Assembly (NCBI RefSeq): GCF_020085105.1
Contig: NC_058046.1
Location: forward strand, 12,804,175-12,868,174
Origin: Siniperca chuatsi
Taxonomy: Eukaryota; Chordata; Actinopteri; Centrarchiformes; Sinipercidae
Direction: 5' to 3'
Length of the DNA stretch: 64,000 nt
Numbering within the stretch: position 1 is the first letter of the stretch; every line of letters begins with the position of its first letter. The notes under the pieces are model-generated. The model was not told the origin of the DNA. It did not search any database and saw only the letters and a list, made by a program, of their open reading frames with translations. The position numbers were made by a program, and so were the translations under genes. This document shows, piece after piece, positions 1-14,800 of this stretch.

Positions 1-1948
1 AGACTCCTGTTGGGTTAAAAACTCTGTGGTTATGGTGGTTTGATTAAATGATATATTTGAACAAAGGGGTGGTGTGGTGACCATGATAATGTGAGGCTGC
101 TCTGGGATCTGTCAGACAAGTAATGCCATTTCCTGTAATACCATGAATGAATGAATGCCATTGCCTGTGCTGAGTCAGACCTTCCACTTTAAAACCAACT
201 AGGAGAGGAATGGACATAAGACAGAAAATTACATACTTAGTATTAATAATTTCTGCTTGTAATTCTGCCAAAGTTAACTAGAACAAAACACAAATTTGAC
301 AAATTAGATTTATAAGCTGAAATAAAAGTTTACTGAATAATACAGTTGTGTTTAGTTCACAGTAACAATCCACTTTGAACAAATCATCATGGTATATTTG
401 CAAAATAAAGTACAGGCAGTAGTGTTTTTCTTTTGTTTTCATAATAAAAGCCCTCATTCGGGAAATATCAAGTTCACAAGCAACATCTGATGTTTACTCT
501 AGTTTTGAAAAGTTTACGTGATAGATCTGAAGTGGCAAATCACTAAAACATATTTTGGAGTGCAGTAAATACCAAAACACTTAAGGAAAAACTCAGTATG
601 AAGGTAGCCTATTGATTGTCATGTCTGGCATGTGTACTATAGTGTTACATCTAAGGCAGGAAGAATGTTTACTCCACACATAAATATTCCACGGTTCTTC
701 CTCTAAAAGACAGACAGACATTACAGTAGCTGTACCAGAATATAATCTAAACCACTCCAGAGGCAAGGTGGCCTGCTGAGGCTATCTGAGAGATCACACA
801 TCTGATTTCCATTACACTCACTGACCTTCTCTATTGAAGGGAAAGACACAGAATACTACTCGCTCTACGGGAAATGGCTTTACAACATGTCCGTGTACAG
901 TTTTTGTGTGTCTCACAGATACGTAAAGAAAATTGCGTGACTTGATTGCTCAAAAAAAATAAATAAATACTTTTTTTTTGGTGACATTTTTAAAAACAAA
1001 TTTGGCATCTCAAATATATCCTGACACTTGGCACTGAGCCAAATGCAGTGGCACCAAAATCTCAAGAAAATGTAAACTTATCAAATGGGAACATCTCACA
1101 TCATTGTTACTTCTATTGTCTTGGTTATATATTGAAGATTGATCATTTATATGTATGGAAATTATATTGTTAAAAGGTAAATATTACCCTTGTGACTAGG
1201 AATAGCTACATCAAGTGTAAGGACATTTTAAATATGCAAATTACATCAGAACCAAACACTTAAGTTCACTGGCCATAGCACCAAACAAAAGCACATTGTT
1301 TTGTATAAAGGAACCAAAGCAACAATTAAAATAATATTCATTTTGCTCACTGTACAGGCAACTTTATACTGTGGCATATGCGCCAGCATTTCATAAAATC
1401 GTGGTAGTATAACCTATAATGTTAATGTTGGTGCTACATTGCGATCATGGTGATAAACTGCCTCAATAAAATACAAAACGTTGATAAAAGCATTATCAAA
1501 ACACCTTACATTCAGATACTGTAGATTACACTACAAGCTTTTTGCATAAAAATGTGTGACCGAGGTCCTGTACAGTATCTCAAAATATAAAAGCTTCTTT
1601 TCACATTTCACAACAAGTGGATACAGGCCATGCAAGGGATTGCTTGTTATCAACATAAAAAAATCAGTCAGATCATGCTTCAAAGTCCCTCGGCCCCCTT
1701 TATCATCAAGTATCATAATCTATCCCCGGCGTTGTTGAAGTCGGTGGCACTCAGAGAATACAAAAAGATTCAAAGTGGCAGAATTCCCTCTGCTCTTTAC
1801 AGCAGGAAATGTGCTAAAAGGCTGGAATAGGTTGCACCCTGTGGCCACTTTTTTCTCCCTGACAATGAAGAGAGTGAATATCTGATGCTCACCCGTGTTG
1901 GTTCAGCCCCCCCCCCCAGGCATTAGTGGATCCCAGTCTATGTCGAAT
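1..1948. other. Downstream flank / probable 3' UTR of rasal1, no gene seen
   Basis: AT-rich sequence without any recognisable coding exon on either strand. The part next to 1949 is presumably the 3' untranslated region of the minus-strand gene rasal1. I could not identify a convincing polyadenylation signal on that strand, so the transcript end is unknown. The stretch contains a poly-C run near 1908 and short A/T runs. The few ORFs here are short and show no family resemblance. Confidence 0.5.
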
Positions 1949-4472
1949 CTAGGGATTCAGGATGACACTGGTGGCGTCCTCCTTTTCTCTGCGCTGGAAG
2001 GTGGCGTGAGCCTGCTCCAGATCCTCTATCACCGCCAACAGCCGAGCAGCAACGCTCTGACCTGGCTTCGTTAGCTGAACATTGCTTTCTGCGCCATCTA
2101 TGAGAAAGAAAGTTTACAATGCTACCAAAAAAAAAAAAAGATAATCATGATGATAACATACAGCCATACACAACAATAAAAACTCTTCCACTTTGGCAGA
2201 AAATGTACAGTTGATTGATGCAGCAGCTGCCGCCTCACCTGGGTGAATGTCAGAGTTGATCTTTACTTTATTGCTGGACGTTTGATCAGCGTCTGGCATC
2301 TCCAGATATTTTTTCCTGCAGCATCAGTCAGAAACATTAATCATATGATCACTGACTATTCTCTGGAAGCTGCTTTGTCTTCTTCTCATAGAGTGACAGT
2401 TAAACATGTGATTGTAATGTCAAGAAGCATCAGCAGTAGCAGCAGAGCAGTACACTCCTGTGTTGCAACATAGACCTCTAGTGTCCAGTAAATTAACTGC
2501 ATCCAGGCTGAAGATGTTTACAGACCGTTTTTCTCCACTGACCTGAGTTTGTCTCTGCCCTGGAGAAGCTGCTTGTATATGGTCTGCGTCTCTACGTCAG
2601 GATCCAGTGGGTCACTCCAGTCACCCAGAGTCACAGCTGAGTGGGTTCTACTGCAGCCTGTAACTGAGAACCAGCCTTTTATTGAACAGTGGTGCTCTAC
2701 ATACGGACCTCACACAGGCAAACATAACATATCCTTATCCTAATATCCTAATTTGACAATATGATGGAGGTCTCATAGTACTACAAGTTAGCATTACCCA
2801 GGGTTTAACCTACAGGGAACTCATCATATAAACAATGATAAAATTATTCTGTTGTTCAGGACTGTGAAAAACCACACAAGGAATTTAATCAAGCTTGTGA
2901 CTAATTGGTCAGAGAAAATCGCATTATGATTCTCAGAACTCGTTTTCCACTGAAGCAACAAAATTGTGGCAGCTACAAATTGAGGGTTTAGTCATTAAAT
3001 ACGGATCGCCAGGAGCTCATTCGCTCTTTGATGCCAGCTTCAAGTTGGAGTGAAGTATGAAAGTATAATGTAACCAGATGTAAGCCTGCATGTTGATGGA
3101 CAACACTGCTTGTGCTCTGGGATGTTGTTAATTCCTGATGATCCTTCTGGGGGCGTCTTGGGTGTGAGTCAACACATTAGTAAATCTGAGCAACATTTTT
3201 CATATATGCTCACAATCAGTGCAATAAAAATAGGTTAAATAGTTACACCCCATCCTGAATCCTCGGTAAAGGATTTTCAGAGTTTGTGCAGCATCAAAAG
3301 TAATAAAAGATGGATTACCAGCACGGTCCACCTGCAGGCAGCAGGTCCACTTGCCACTGCGATGAGCCCCTGGGTGGAAAGAGGGCAGCATCCGCTCATT
3401 GTAGATGCTGACTTTCCTGATCGCCGACAGCCACTGGTTCAGCTCATTCACGTGCTGTTCAGACAAAAAGAACACCATGAGTTCTGGTCCCTTACAGACA
3501 TATTGAAATCAAAGCAGATGAAAATTTGCTATCCAAAAGTAATCAACTAATAAGCCTTCATTGATAAAGGTAAATGATAAATCAAATCTTCTTTATGTGA
3601 AGTGAACGCTAAGGGGTTCTCAAGGGGGGAAATATATCAGTTAAATGAAAAATAACTTAATAATAACTTTTTCTAATAAAAAAACAACTGTCATCAGTAT
3701 TCTAATTGATCTTAACTCTAATCTAAAAAATAGCAAACTGTCAACAAAATAATGGATGAAGGAAATAATGCTTTGTCTGTGCCAAAACCAAGAAAAAAGC
3801 ATTTCTGTGGCAAACTGAAAAAGGTCATGAACTTTGTTGGTTACTGGCTGGTGGCAGTACCAATGCACCTTGCACTGGATGTACATGGTGTGCAGCTGCC
3901 CGTCGTTGTCCTGGGTGATGACCTGCATTACATTCTGCTGCTGAAAGGCATTTTCATCCACCCTCTCCACGGCACACACACACTGAATAGGGATTGAGGA
4001 GCGCACCTGGAACAATTCAGCCACAAACCACAACACCAATTAACACAGGCTGGTAATGATGGATCATGCTTTTGCCTGAGGCGGTTTAGACTAAGGTTTA
4101 AGTGAAATAAAAGTGACATTGGATCACAGAGCAAATTAATGGAGCAGTCTCTAATACTGAAATATTTTGCACACATTAGGTGAGGAGGAACAGTGTGAGA
4201 CAAGGAGGAAGTGAAGATGAGATCAGCATGGCAGCAAAGGCCACTTTAAAGTGTAAATCAGCCACTTCCAATGGGAGCTCTCTTCAGTGAGACTGGAGTG
4301 CTCCAACATGGAGGAAAGGGGCCAGGACATTGTCTGCAATCTGATTTGCAATGTTAGCATGAATATCCACAGCCTTCAATTACCCCTCGCCTTTATTCCA
4401 GTCACACAAAGCTGAGACTGGCTCAAAGAGAGAGCTTTTTACTGGACTAGAGAGAGCCTGCTCTTCTTTCCA

Positions 4473-4514
<42 letters not shown>

Positions 4515-7500
4515 GCTGGTGAATGAGAGGAGATCATTATCACAAGGTTAGGCACCACATGGTAATAACACTACTCATGTTCTCACAAGGAGATCAACAC
4601 AAATACAATAAAGCGAGCAGGAGACGCCTAAAATGTTTCCTCTTTTTATGAGCCAAGTTGATAAACATCATTCAAAGGGTAGACACAGTGGCTAATTCAT
4701 CATCAGAAGGCATATCAGCGTCTAATAATGGAGGAGTCACTTTCACATGACTTTGATTCAATGTTCACTCATCTACTTTTGGCTTGTATATAAGACAAAG
4801 AGAATGAATATGCAGATATCTAGCTGACATTATTTCTTTTTTGATCCAGAGGTCACAATAGAAGACAGATTTAGTAAATATAATGTAGTAATGTAGATAA
4901 ACAATAGCATTTGTTGGTGTAATATAAAACTTTAGCCTAGTGGTTCAGTACCAACCTGCCAATCAGGGGTCTTGGCGTAGGACAGCGTCTCACTAGTCAA
5001 CCAGAAGTAGCGTTTCTTAAAGGCAAAGCGGGATAGCAGCTGGGGTCCCTCTGCCTTGTGTTTGTGGAGGTACCCCTCTTTAACTGTGACTGACGGCATG
5101 AATATAGCCCTCTGTGGCACCTCGGACACTGCAGGATGAAGTTGACAGAGTTTTAATCAGAGAATGTAGAGAAACACTTTGCAATGCGCATGTAATGGCA
5201 TGTTCATTCATATAGACACAAAGTGGTGCTGGAACAATAAACAAACAGCGAGTGTGTGTTTAATTGTTAAACTACAGTGCAAGTCTTCATTGATGGCACC
5301 TCAGCCTCCTTCATCACCACATGAAGGACAGCTTCAAAGAGGCATAACAAGCGTCCACGTCTGTCTAACAAATCCACCTGAAGAGCATCAAATGTCAAAC
5401 TGGCCTTTAAGAGAAAAGAGTGGGTGTGATGTGCAGATGGAGGCTGAAACATGATACATCAGAGAGGGAAGGTGTGTCACAACAGCCTCACTGACACATG
5501 ACAGTAAGAAAGCAGCCAAGATATGTTGGGTAACCAGTGTGGCGTGTACAAGCGCCTGCAGCTTCTCACTCCAGCTCCCCGCCAGCTCGTTAACCATGTC
5601 ATCTCTTTTCTAGGCTTCCAGCTAGTTATGAATATTTCACCACTTAGCTACAGTATTGTTTCGCTTAATCCTGATATCAGCTTGGAGCTGCTACACTAGC
5701 AGCTGGCCTGTGGCTGATCAGCTCAACAGCATGACCTCCTTTCCTTCTGATTAAGTTTAGCGGTGCGTTCACTATTTTCAGACTTACCGATGTCATGATC
5801 TATGTCGATCAGCTTGTCCAGGAAGTCTTTGACAGAGGCCACACTGCGTAGGATGATGGGATGAAGAGGCGCCATCCACTGCTCCTTTCCGTGACCCAGC
5901 TGAAGGCCCAAGTTCCCGACACTTTGCAACGCCTGGCGATCATAAAGACACAATGTCCACTCAACACTCACATTTCAAGTACATCAATTCTCCAGTAACT
6001 GACAGAACTCAGTGTGAGTGACTGCATATCTCAAAGTCGAAGATCAAAAGGGTCCCTGAGGCCATGCATGCTGTGAGGCCCTTTGTCCGGCCCACACCTG
6101 GCTAGGGCGAGGAGGAAGTCCCTCTCTACACCCCTCTCTGATGCTCGGCTTTGAACCGCAGTCTGGTCGCAGCACACACAGAGGTAAAAATAGCCTGTTC
6201 CCTTTTTCTGTAGAGGACCCATGGCAACAGTGCTTCAGCACCATGGACAGCAACCACAGAAGCCACACGTGGGAGAGCAACAAGGTTTCACTTTTCTTCT
6301 AATATGTGACAGTGACACCCCTATTTTAAATGATATCGAGGGTGTTCATTTTAGTGCCAGTTGGGGGTCACTTCTATTTAAAAGCACGATGAGCTCTCAG
6401 TTATAACCCACTAGATGCCTTTCTTGCCAGTCACAAGGAAATGGTCTTTCGATGGAGTCTTTTGTAATTTGATCAATTTCCACTTGAAACAGGATGTTGG
6501 AGTGGGGCATAATGTGAGACGGTATTAATCAAAGTTTTATGGCCAAACAATGGCACTGAAAACCACTGCATACTTGGTGTAGTGTATATATGTATATGGT
6601 GACTTAACAGCATTATGTAATTACCAAACAATGTGAAAAAGCAAGGAACGGCTCAGTGCTGTATCTGCTGTTGTTGGCCATCATTGCATACGAAAGCACT
6701 GCTACCTGCACACAAAGTATAAACATTGTATGTTGTATTCCCGCTTCATATTTATTTGTTTTATGCTTGCAAATTAAAATTCCTCACTGTTGGCAGACAG
6801 CATGTAGCATTGCATCCAGTGCATCCACCTCTTTGCTGTTTATTTTTTCTAAGTGTGATGTCTGGACATGAATAAATTATTCATAGCAGTGTCCGTATGT
6901 ATGTCTGTGTTGTGAATCGTACCTTGGCCAGTAGCAGCAGTGTTCTGCTTGTGCGTGTATCAGCGTGTTGATCCCTCAGCTGGAACAGTTTAGGTGTGAG
7001 GATTGCAGGAGCAAAAAAACGCAGGAAAAAGAATCCACTGATGGCCAGATACTTCACATCCTGCAAAAATGAAGTCATTGGGACAGGAAAGTTAATAAAC
7101 CCAAGGCCTGTAGCTGAATATATAACATGTAATGGTAATGTAAAGTGATTAAATCTCAAGCCCTACAGCCCTGCATTGGAAAGGTGTTCCCGGCTGTTTT
7201 TAGTCTGTGTGTTTTGCTCCAGACTGACCTCATTCTCAGGTTCAGCAAATTGCTCCTCTACTCTCTTGTGTAGCTGTTTGAAGGCCACTCTCATGACAGG
7301 AGGACACTGATCGACTGAGCCCACGATTGATTCAATGATGCTTGTTAAGTAGCTCTGCAGCATCTCCACACTGCTGTCCCGCACCTCTGCCTCTGACACT
7401 GCACCTTTAAATGAAATTCGTCTTCGGAGAGAAAGAAAGATAGCGTAAATGACTGAATCCCTGTGTCAGAAACCTAAAGACAAAATAGCAGCCATTCTGT

Positions 7501-8615
7501 ATATAGATTTGGCTGAATCATGTAAAGACCATACTCAATTAAGCCATATACTCAAACTTACAATGCCCCTTATAATATAACTGATAACCTCTCTGTTCCT
7601 GATTCCGTCATTACATGTGAGAGCATGCTGTTTCAGAGATTGGACAGATGAACACTGATACTGAGTGCTGAATTGAAGATGTCCAGAGAGATATAAAGAC
7701 AGTGGAGACAACAAACAAGGTACTGGCAGGCAGATCTACTGCAGACATAGAGCGTGTTAGATCCTGGACCTCCCTCCATGTCAGAGATAGACATCTCAGG
7801 GGGCTCATAGCAGTTGCCAAGCAACAGTCTTCCCCCTTTTTTTCATTTTCTCACATTGACGTCTTCCTCTCAGGGGTGAATTGTAAAGGAAGTCTCCTGT
7901 GGCAGCTTTTCCATTTGACCATTCTAACGCATAGATGGTGAACTACACACATGAACCCCAAATCACCATTTGTGGTTTAAGACAAGCACCTGTGAAACAG
8001 ATCTGGACTATGTTTAGGTCAGAATATGATCATGATTTTGTGAGATCCAGCAGGATATGTTTACCTTGTGCGGTTCAGGTCGATCTTACATGGGTCCAGC
8101 TCAATATACTTCTTCTCATCAAAGATGCGGTTGATCATGGGCTTCAGAACTTCATGCAGATACAGCATGCCAACAGCCTGGCAGCAAAACAATACCATAT
8201 GTTGAAGATATTTCATTTAGCTACAGGGATTATTTTTTAAATGTGTAAATCTGCATAGTACAAAGAATAAACAAGGTACAGTATGATGCAGCAGGGGACC
8301 ACAAGACTCAGTGTACATTTAATAGAGATAGAGAATGTTCAGGGAGAATATAACAAAGACTGACCAAAAGGTTAGAAATAATTAACAGTCAAATCATGCT
8401 TTCACTCGCAGAATAGACAGAAACATCAATTACAGATAGAAAACAGATATGTCAACGCACCTTCATGAACTGTTCCATGGCCTTGGAGGAAAGTGAATTG
8501 GACCGAAATAAAGTGTTTGGATCAGCTATGAGAGCAAAGCATAAAAGAAATTGATAAGGTTTATTGTAAATAATAACGTAATTTAACATAAAATACATCA
8601 TATAATACAGTATAT

Positions 8616-8668
<53 letters not shown>

Positions 8669-8723
8669 CATATATACATATACATATATATATACACATA
8701 TATATATATATATATATACACAT

Positions 8724-8786
<63 letters not shown>

Positions 8787-8800
8787 TATATATATACACA

Positions 8801-8840
<40 letters not shown>

Positions 8841-8841
8841 C

Positions 8842-8877
<36 letters not shown>

Positions 8878-11800
8878 TATATATATACACACACATATAT
8901 ATATATATACTGTATATATATATATAACAGGGATGCAGCAGCTTAGATTTTAGAGAAACGTGGATATGGAACAAGGAAAGTGTCTGTTATCTACTCTTCT
9001 AATGCAGCATCTATCACATGTCACATTTTTACTTGACTCAGTACTTTCAGTCAGCTTTCTCCACATAGTTTTAATAAAAATAATTAAAAAACAACCCTGG
9101 CGCTGACCAGGAACCACAACATCCCTGGTTTGCATCTGGCTAGGGACCTTTGTTGCATGTCGTTCTCCATCTCTCTCGCCCCTCATTTCCTGTCATCTCT
9201 CTACTGTTGTCTGTCTAATAAAGGCATACAATGCCCAAAAATGCCTAAAAAAGACACTGAGTTTGATGTAGAAAAAGACAAAGGATCCCACCACTGTATT
9301 AATAGCTCCCAGTGAATGTAATGAAGGAGCCTTTAAGCTTTCACGGAGACCCTCATCAGGCACATAATCATGCTTGATGAAAATCTCTGAGATTGAAACA
9401 TTGCTTCATTAAATTAATTGAAAGCTATTAATGCAGTGTGTGGATCCTTTGTTTGTTTCTGCCCTCAGTTCAGGCTTTTGTATCTGCATGCTTTCTATTC
9501 CGTTTGATGTATGTTTATCAGCCAAGAATTGATCTGCTTTAGAAACACAGAGCTCAGTGTCTCAACTGAGGGCAAACTGACCTTGCTGCAACATCACTTA
9601 AATCCTTCAAGGTGGATATACTAAAATATCCATGGTGACAGGACTGGGTTGCCAGGGAAAATGTTTTGGTTTTAAAGAGCAGGACATATGGGGAAATGCT
9701 GGGTTTTCATTGCAGCCCGGTACAGGGAGTACAGTTCATTTTCCTTTTCTTTACCCCTGTGCCCAACTTTATTGTCTGGCTGCTCATGCCATCTATTCCT
9801 GATCAAGCAGTTACCGTTTGGATCCTGTGGAGTTGCTATGGAAACTTAGGCACTAGGCTTATTATCTCAAACTACACCAACAGAGCCCAAAGACCAGAGC
9901 ACAAGTCTGTGTGAATTAGCAATGGGGATGTGGTGCGGAGGCAAAAACATGACTAATACAGACCACAGAGAAGCCATGAAAAGACTGTTGGGTGAGTAAA
10001 TAATTGGCATCGGGGCAGTAAATATAGTGCTGGTAGACTTGAACTGCCCACACACAGACCATGAATGCGGTGTTCAGAGACCTTCATGTCAATTCAGAGT
10101 TAAATAGAAGCAGCCCTCAGAAGGTCTCTGAAGAGTGGAGCAATAACAGCAAACTGGCATGTCCCAAACTCTGACAAATATAAATACTGACTACTAGAGA
10201 TAAACTTAGTCTTGCGCATTATGTAATCACAGTTGTTACATGTAAAATGTTTTGAGCTAATACATGTAGGCGTTAATGGTGCACAAATTTAAATAATACC
10301 TCTCTATCTGACAAGAATGCATAATAAATTAAATAAGTTACACTTACTAATGGCTCTGACTGACAATGATCTAACATTTGAAATAGTTCTGGTGTTGTTC
10401 CATTAATCTTACTGGTGTGGTTGACCTCCCGGGTGTTAAGGTAATCCAGGAATGGCACCACCAGTCCCTGGCCCAGGTAGATCTTCACCAGGGTCATTGC
10501 CACATCCTGCCGGCTCTCAACCGTGGTCACCTCCTCCAGCATGGTCAGAGCACTGCTATCCTCCACCTGGTGAGAAGAGGACTCAGGTCATGACACGCTA
10601 CTGACATGGGCAAAGAGTTTTTCTGTCATGTGAAAGCCAATTAATGAACCAGGTGGAGTTTAGATAACTGTGGATTGGGTCGAGGGAAAACACTGCAGAG
10701 AGAAAAGCATTCACTTGACGTGATGGAACATCAATTATTATACAGGTGAGCAAATGAATATCAGTAGTGAAGACAAGTTGTGATGCTGACCTCTGTAGGG
10801 GAGATGACTGACTCCACCAGAAGGTGAATGAGGGGCTGATAGTACACAGACGGCAAGATCCGATCCTCCACCAAACGCACCTTCAGACGCAGCGCTCCCA
10901 GCTTGCCACTGCCAACAGAGGAAAATACCACAGAATCTAAAAAAGAGGAGATTTTCTACACACCTTGATATTATAGTGAGGTAAGCCCCCATTAAAAATG
11001 TCATGGAAAAGAAGGAAAAAAGTGTCTATGACAGCAACCTGAACATTTATGTGGAAAAGTTGAATTTTTTTAAACAAACATAAGCTCCTGGATTACTTTG
11101 TTTTTCTGTAAGTGAGGGCAACCAAAGACACTTGATTTTCTGTGGCTTTGTTTAAAAATTGCAATATCATTTGCACTGTTTTTGTGTAGGACTTTGTATG
11201 CAGGAAATGTGTGAAATCCACAGAAATTTGTTAGCAAACGGGAAAGAAAATTTGACTGTTTTAGTATAGTAATTCCTTTTTTAAATTATCTTACAAAATG
11301 TCTATATTCTTATACTGATAATATCAAAACAATAGTAAATAGTAATATTATGCCAGACTTACCAACGCGGGAATAACGTTACTAAAAACAGTGTTATGGA
11401 GTCCTTACAGATTTTTGCAATGACATTACTTTTCTTTTTTTATTGTGGTGAAAGTAGGTCTCTAACCAGCTTCTAATCAGCAGTCTGCTCCCCTCAGTAA
11501 AAACCCCTTTCACTGTGAGATTCACTTTCCTTTGACACTATACTTAAGCGGGTCACTCAGCTTGCTTTATTCTAAATTTATCTCAAGTAACAGATGCTGT
11601 CAGAAACCTGGCTATACACCTGTGAATGTTCATTTAAATGCATGAAAGGAAGCACGGAGGGGAACAAATACTTTCCTTGAGTGCATTTTAAAACACTGAA
11701 TGCTGAAATGCAAAAATGCTTGTCTCCATTATACAAACACACAAACTCACCACATTGTAAAAACAAGCACACCCATAATCCTCACCCAGCGTCAACCTCG

Positions 11801-14800
11801 TTGTTTCCCAAGGGCAGCAAACGAAACCAGCCCTCTAACAGAGGTGTCTTGTGCAAACAAGCAAAAGGGATTTCCACCTGTGGAAAGAAAGAACAAACAA
11901 GGATACAATATCAGACAGGAAAAATAACTTATTGAGGAATTTTACGATGGGAATTGCTGTACTGTATTTCTGGGTGAAGCCTATTTTGTAGTGATCAGAA
12001 CATTAAATCTATGCAATATGCAATTTTATTATAATCATGGCATCCTCACCTTTCCCAGAAAGTCATTCTTGCCCACCATGTCCCAGTCCCAGACCTCCAC
12101 AGTGACAGTTCCCTCCTCACTCAGCTCCTCTGGATCCAACTCCAGCTCCAGGGTCTCTCCCCAGTGAGGGAAACGGGTCTTCTTGATAATCTAAAACCCA
12201 GCAGGGTTGGGTGTTAGGAAATCCTAAAACCAGATCTCTCTTCACTACACTTCTCGTCATCTCAGCTCTCTCATGTGTACAGTAATACGAAACAAAATGA
12301 CAGACAATGAGACTGTCAAACAACCATCAATTACAATGGAACAACATGTACTTCTGGCTCCACTGAAACCAATAAATACTGTACATGCACGCACATAGAG
12401 CTCACCGAGGTCTCTGCACTGTGGTTGTTGAAAATAACTCTTGCAAATGGATCAGAGGTTCCAGAAATGTCTCTTGGAGCCAAGTCTCTGTGGGTATTAC
12501 CAGACCAAAAGACAAGAGAACTGATCAATACACTAAAATGCTCAACAAACTCCTATTACATGTGAAAACAGCAAAACCACTGCTTTCCACTTGACCTTAT
12601 TCTTTCAAACTTAATTCACATTCATCCGAGCATGTCTGAGTAACACAGTGTCAAGCCCTGATTGACATGCTCATTAGTGCCCTGCCTGAGAGGGAGAGAC
12701 TTTAGCCTGGGATGCACAGATGGGGCGGTGAATGGTGTGATAGTGGCAGTATGACTCAGGAGGGGAGTGTGGAGGCCTGCGGGGTGATGGTGATAAAATT
12801 TCAGCACAGAAACAGTGATGGCACTGCCAGGTCTCAGCTACAGAAACTCAACTTGTGACTTGTTGATTACCAGTTTAATCATCTGAAAAATACATATAAG
12901 ATATAATAGTTTCACCACTTGTAACTACATTTACACATCTACCTTCTCTTCTGGTCACAAGCCGTCTACTCTAATGACTTTTATCTCTAAATGAGCTCAT
13001 TTTCTTCACATTTTCACAGCAGTGGCAGTATTACCTGGCTTCAATGACTTGACATCGCAGGTTGATCTTCTCTGTATCTTTCAGTAGCTCCAGACTCAGA
13101 TGGATCTCTCCCTGGACTTCCTCATCAGGGTCGACCCTAGTCAGGTTCACCCAGCTATCAAGTCCTGACCATACCACACAGAGAGATATTATTCATTAAA
13201 ACGACACTCCTGTCATTTCTAAAGCATTAAGCATTAAGAAAGGATAAAAAACACCAAAGCTAATGATGCAAATCATATTTTATTTTCAATTGTTTTCTGT
13301 CGATCGACAAGTTGATTAATCAACTAATCATTTCAGCACTAATGTCATGTTACAGCTGAAACTTTTAGGATATTAGAGCTGAAACTTTCAGGCGATTAAT
13401 CAATAAGTTGATGGGCAGATAAATAATCTGCAAGTATTTTGATAATCGATTAATTTTTAAACTTATTTTTCAAGCAAAAAAATGCCAAACATTCCCGAGT
13501 TCCAGCGTCTCAGTTGTCAGGATTTGCATCTTTTCTTTGTCTTATTCAACAGTAAACTGAATATTTATTTCCAGGATTTGGAGTGTTGATGGGGGAAAAC
13601 AGCAATTTGATGACATCACCTTGGTCTTTAGCAAATTGTGGTGGGCACTTTTTACTACTTTCTGACATTTTATGGTCTAAGTAATGAACTAATTGATAAT
13701 CTAATTTGTGCAAAAATGTCTATAATTCTGGCAAGTACAAGACAAGGTGAAGGCATGCTCAGTCAAAAACAAAATTACAATATAATCCTTGATAGTGTGA
13801 GCAACATGTAAATTATGTGATTTTTTACATTTCAGTCATGTCAAATTCAATGTGCTCTGTTTTATTATTTCAGAAATATCAGACATAAGCAAGGGTACAA
13901 TGTAAAGGCCAGACTGTGAGAAGATTCCTGTGAGGGGCTAACTGACTCAGTACCACCATGTAGCAATGAATCACACAAGTGCCATGCCAGGTGGCTCTCC
14001 AGGGAGAGGCATCAGTATGCAGCAAACATACCCTGGTAAACACTTTGAGCAATTTAATGAAACTACAACAACATCACGACATACCATATTTTAAATGCCG
14101 TATGCCTGGCCAAGACAGTGTAGAAAGTGCTATCAGTCTGTGCTGAGGTAAACATTGTGACTCATTTCTTGAGTATGAAAGCCTCTGTAAAAGAGCCAGA
14201 CATTAAATGGTTTGAGGCCATTTGAAATGCTTTGGTTGTTCTCATTTTGCATCGCTGTGGGCTTCCGCACAAAAGAATGGTTCATAATGCACAATGAAAA
14301 GCACCCAGAGTTTATGCAAACAATCACCAGGAGAGCTTTGATGATAACGCATTTATCATTGTGACTGCTGATTTCATTGCCTGTGAGTTAGAATTAACAC
14401 AACTGAAAAGAGACTCTCAAAAAAAGCGTCTGATAAATGTAAGCAAATCAAATTAAATGTGTGAGAGAACTCTAAGAAACCTTCCCAGAGTCTCTGTCTA
14501 AAAAAGGCACGTCTCCTCAACCACTCAGACCTTTGACTTGCTCATGGGAAGCCAAGTATGTTTAACCTCTGAGCTTTGGTCCTGTTACAGACTGATGCAG
14601 ATTTGTTCAGTCGTACCTTTAGCTTGAGATCCAATGGCATCTTTGCTCAGAGTTATCTTTCCAATAACATCATCGTGACTGTAGAAAAAAGATAAAAGAA
14701 GAAGATTATCAGATAGAAGCTACTGAAAATACTATAAGTGGTTTGATCCTGCTAAAGTTAAATGAGGTGAATTTAAAGACTGATTAGATTACTTGTGGTC

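Noticed and set aside
2649-2657. Downstream exon-19 acceptor of rasal1 as the main splice site
   Set aside because: It gives a seven-residue instead of nine-residue spacing in the BTK zinc motif and a worse fit to human RASAL1. It is kept only as a possible alternative.
3641-4039. 132-codon minus-strand ORF
   Set aside because: Only its middle is real: it is rasal1 exon 17 (3869-4006) with intron read through on both sides.
8452-8974. Minus-strand open frames of 67-146 codons full of Tyr and Ile
   Set aside because: They are translations of the TA/TATACA microsatellite, partly joined to the real rasal1 exon at 8461-8525.
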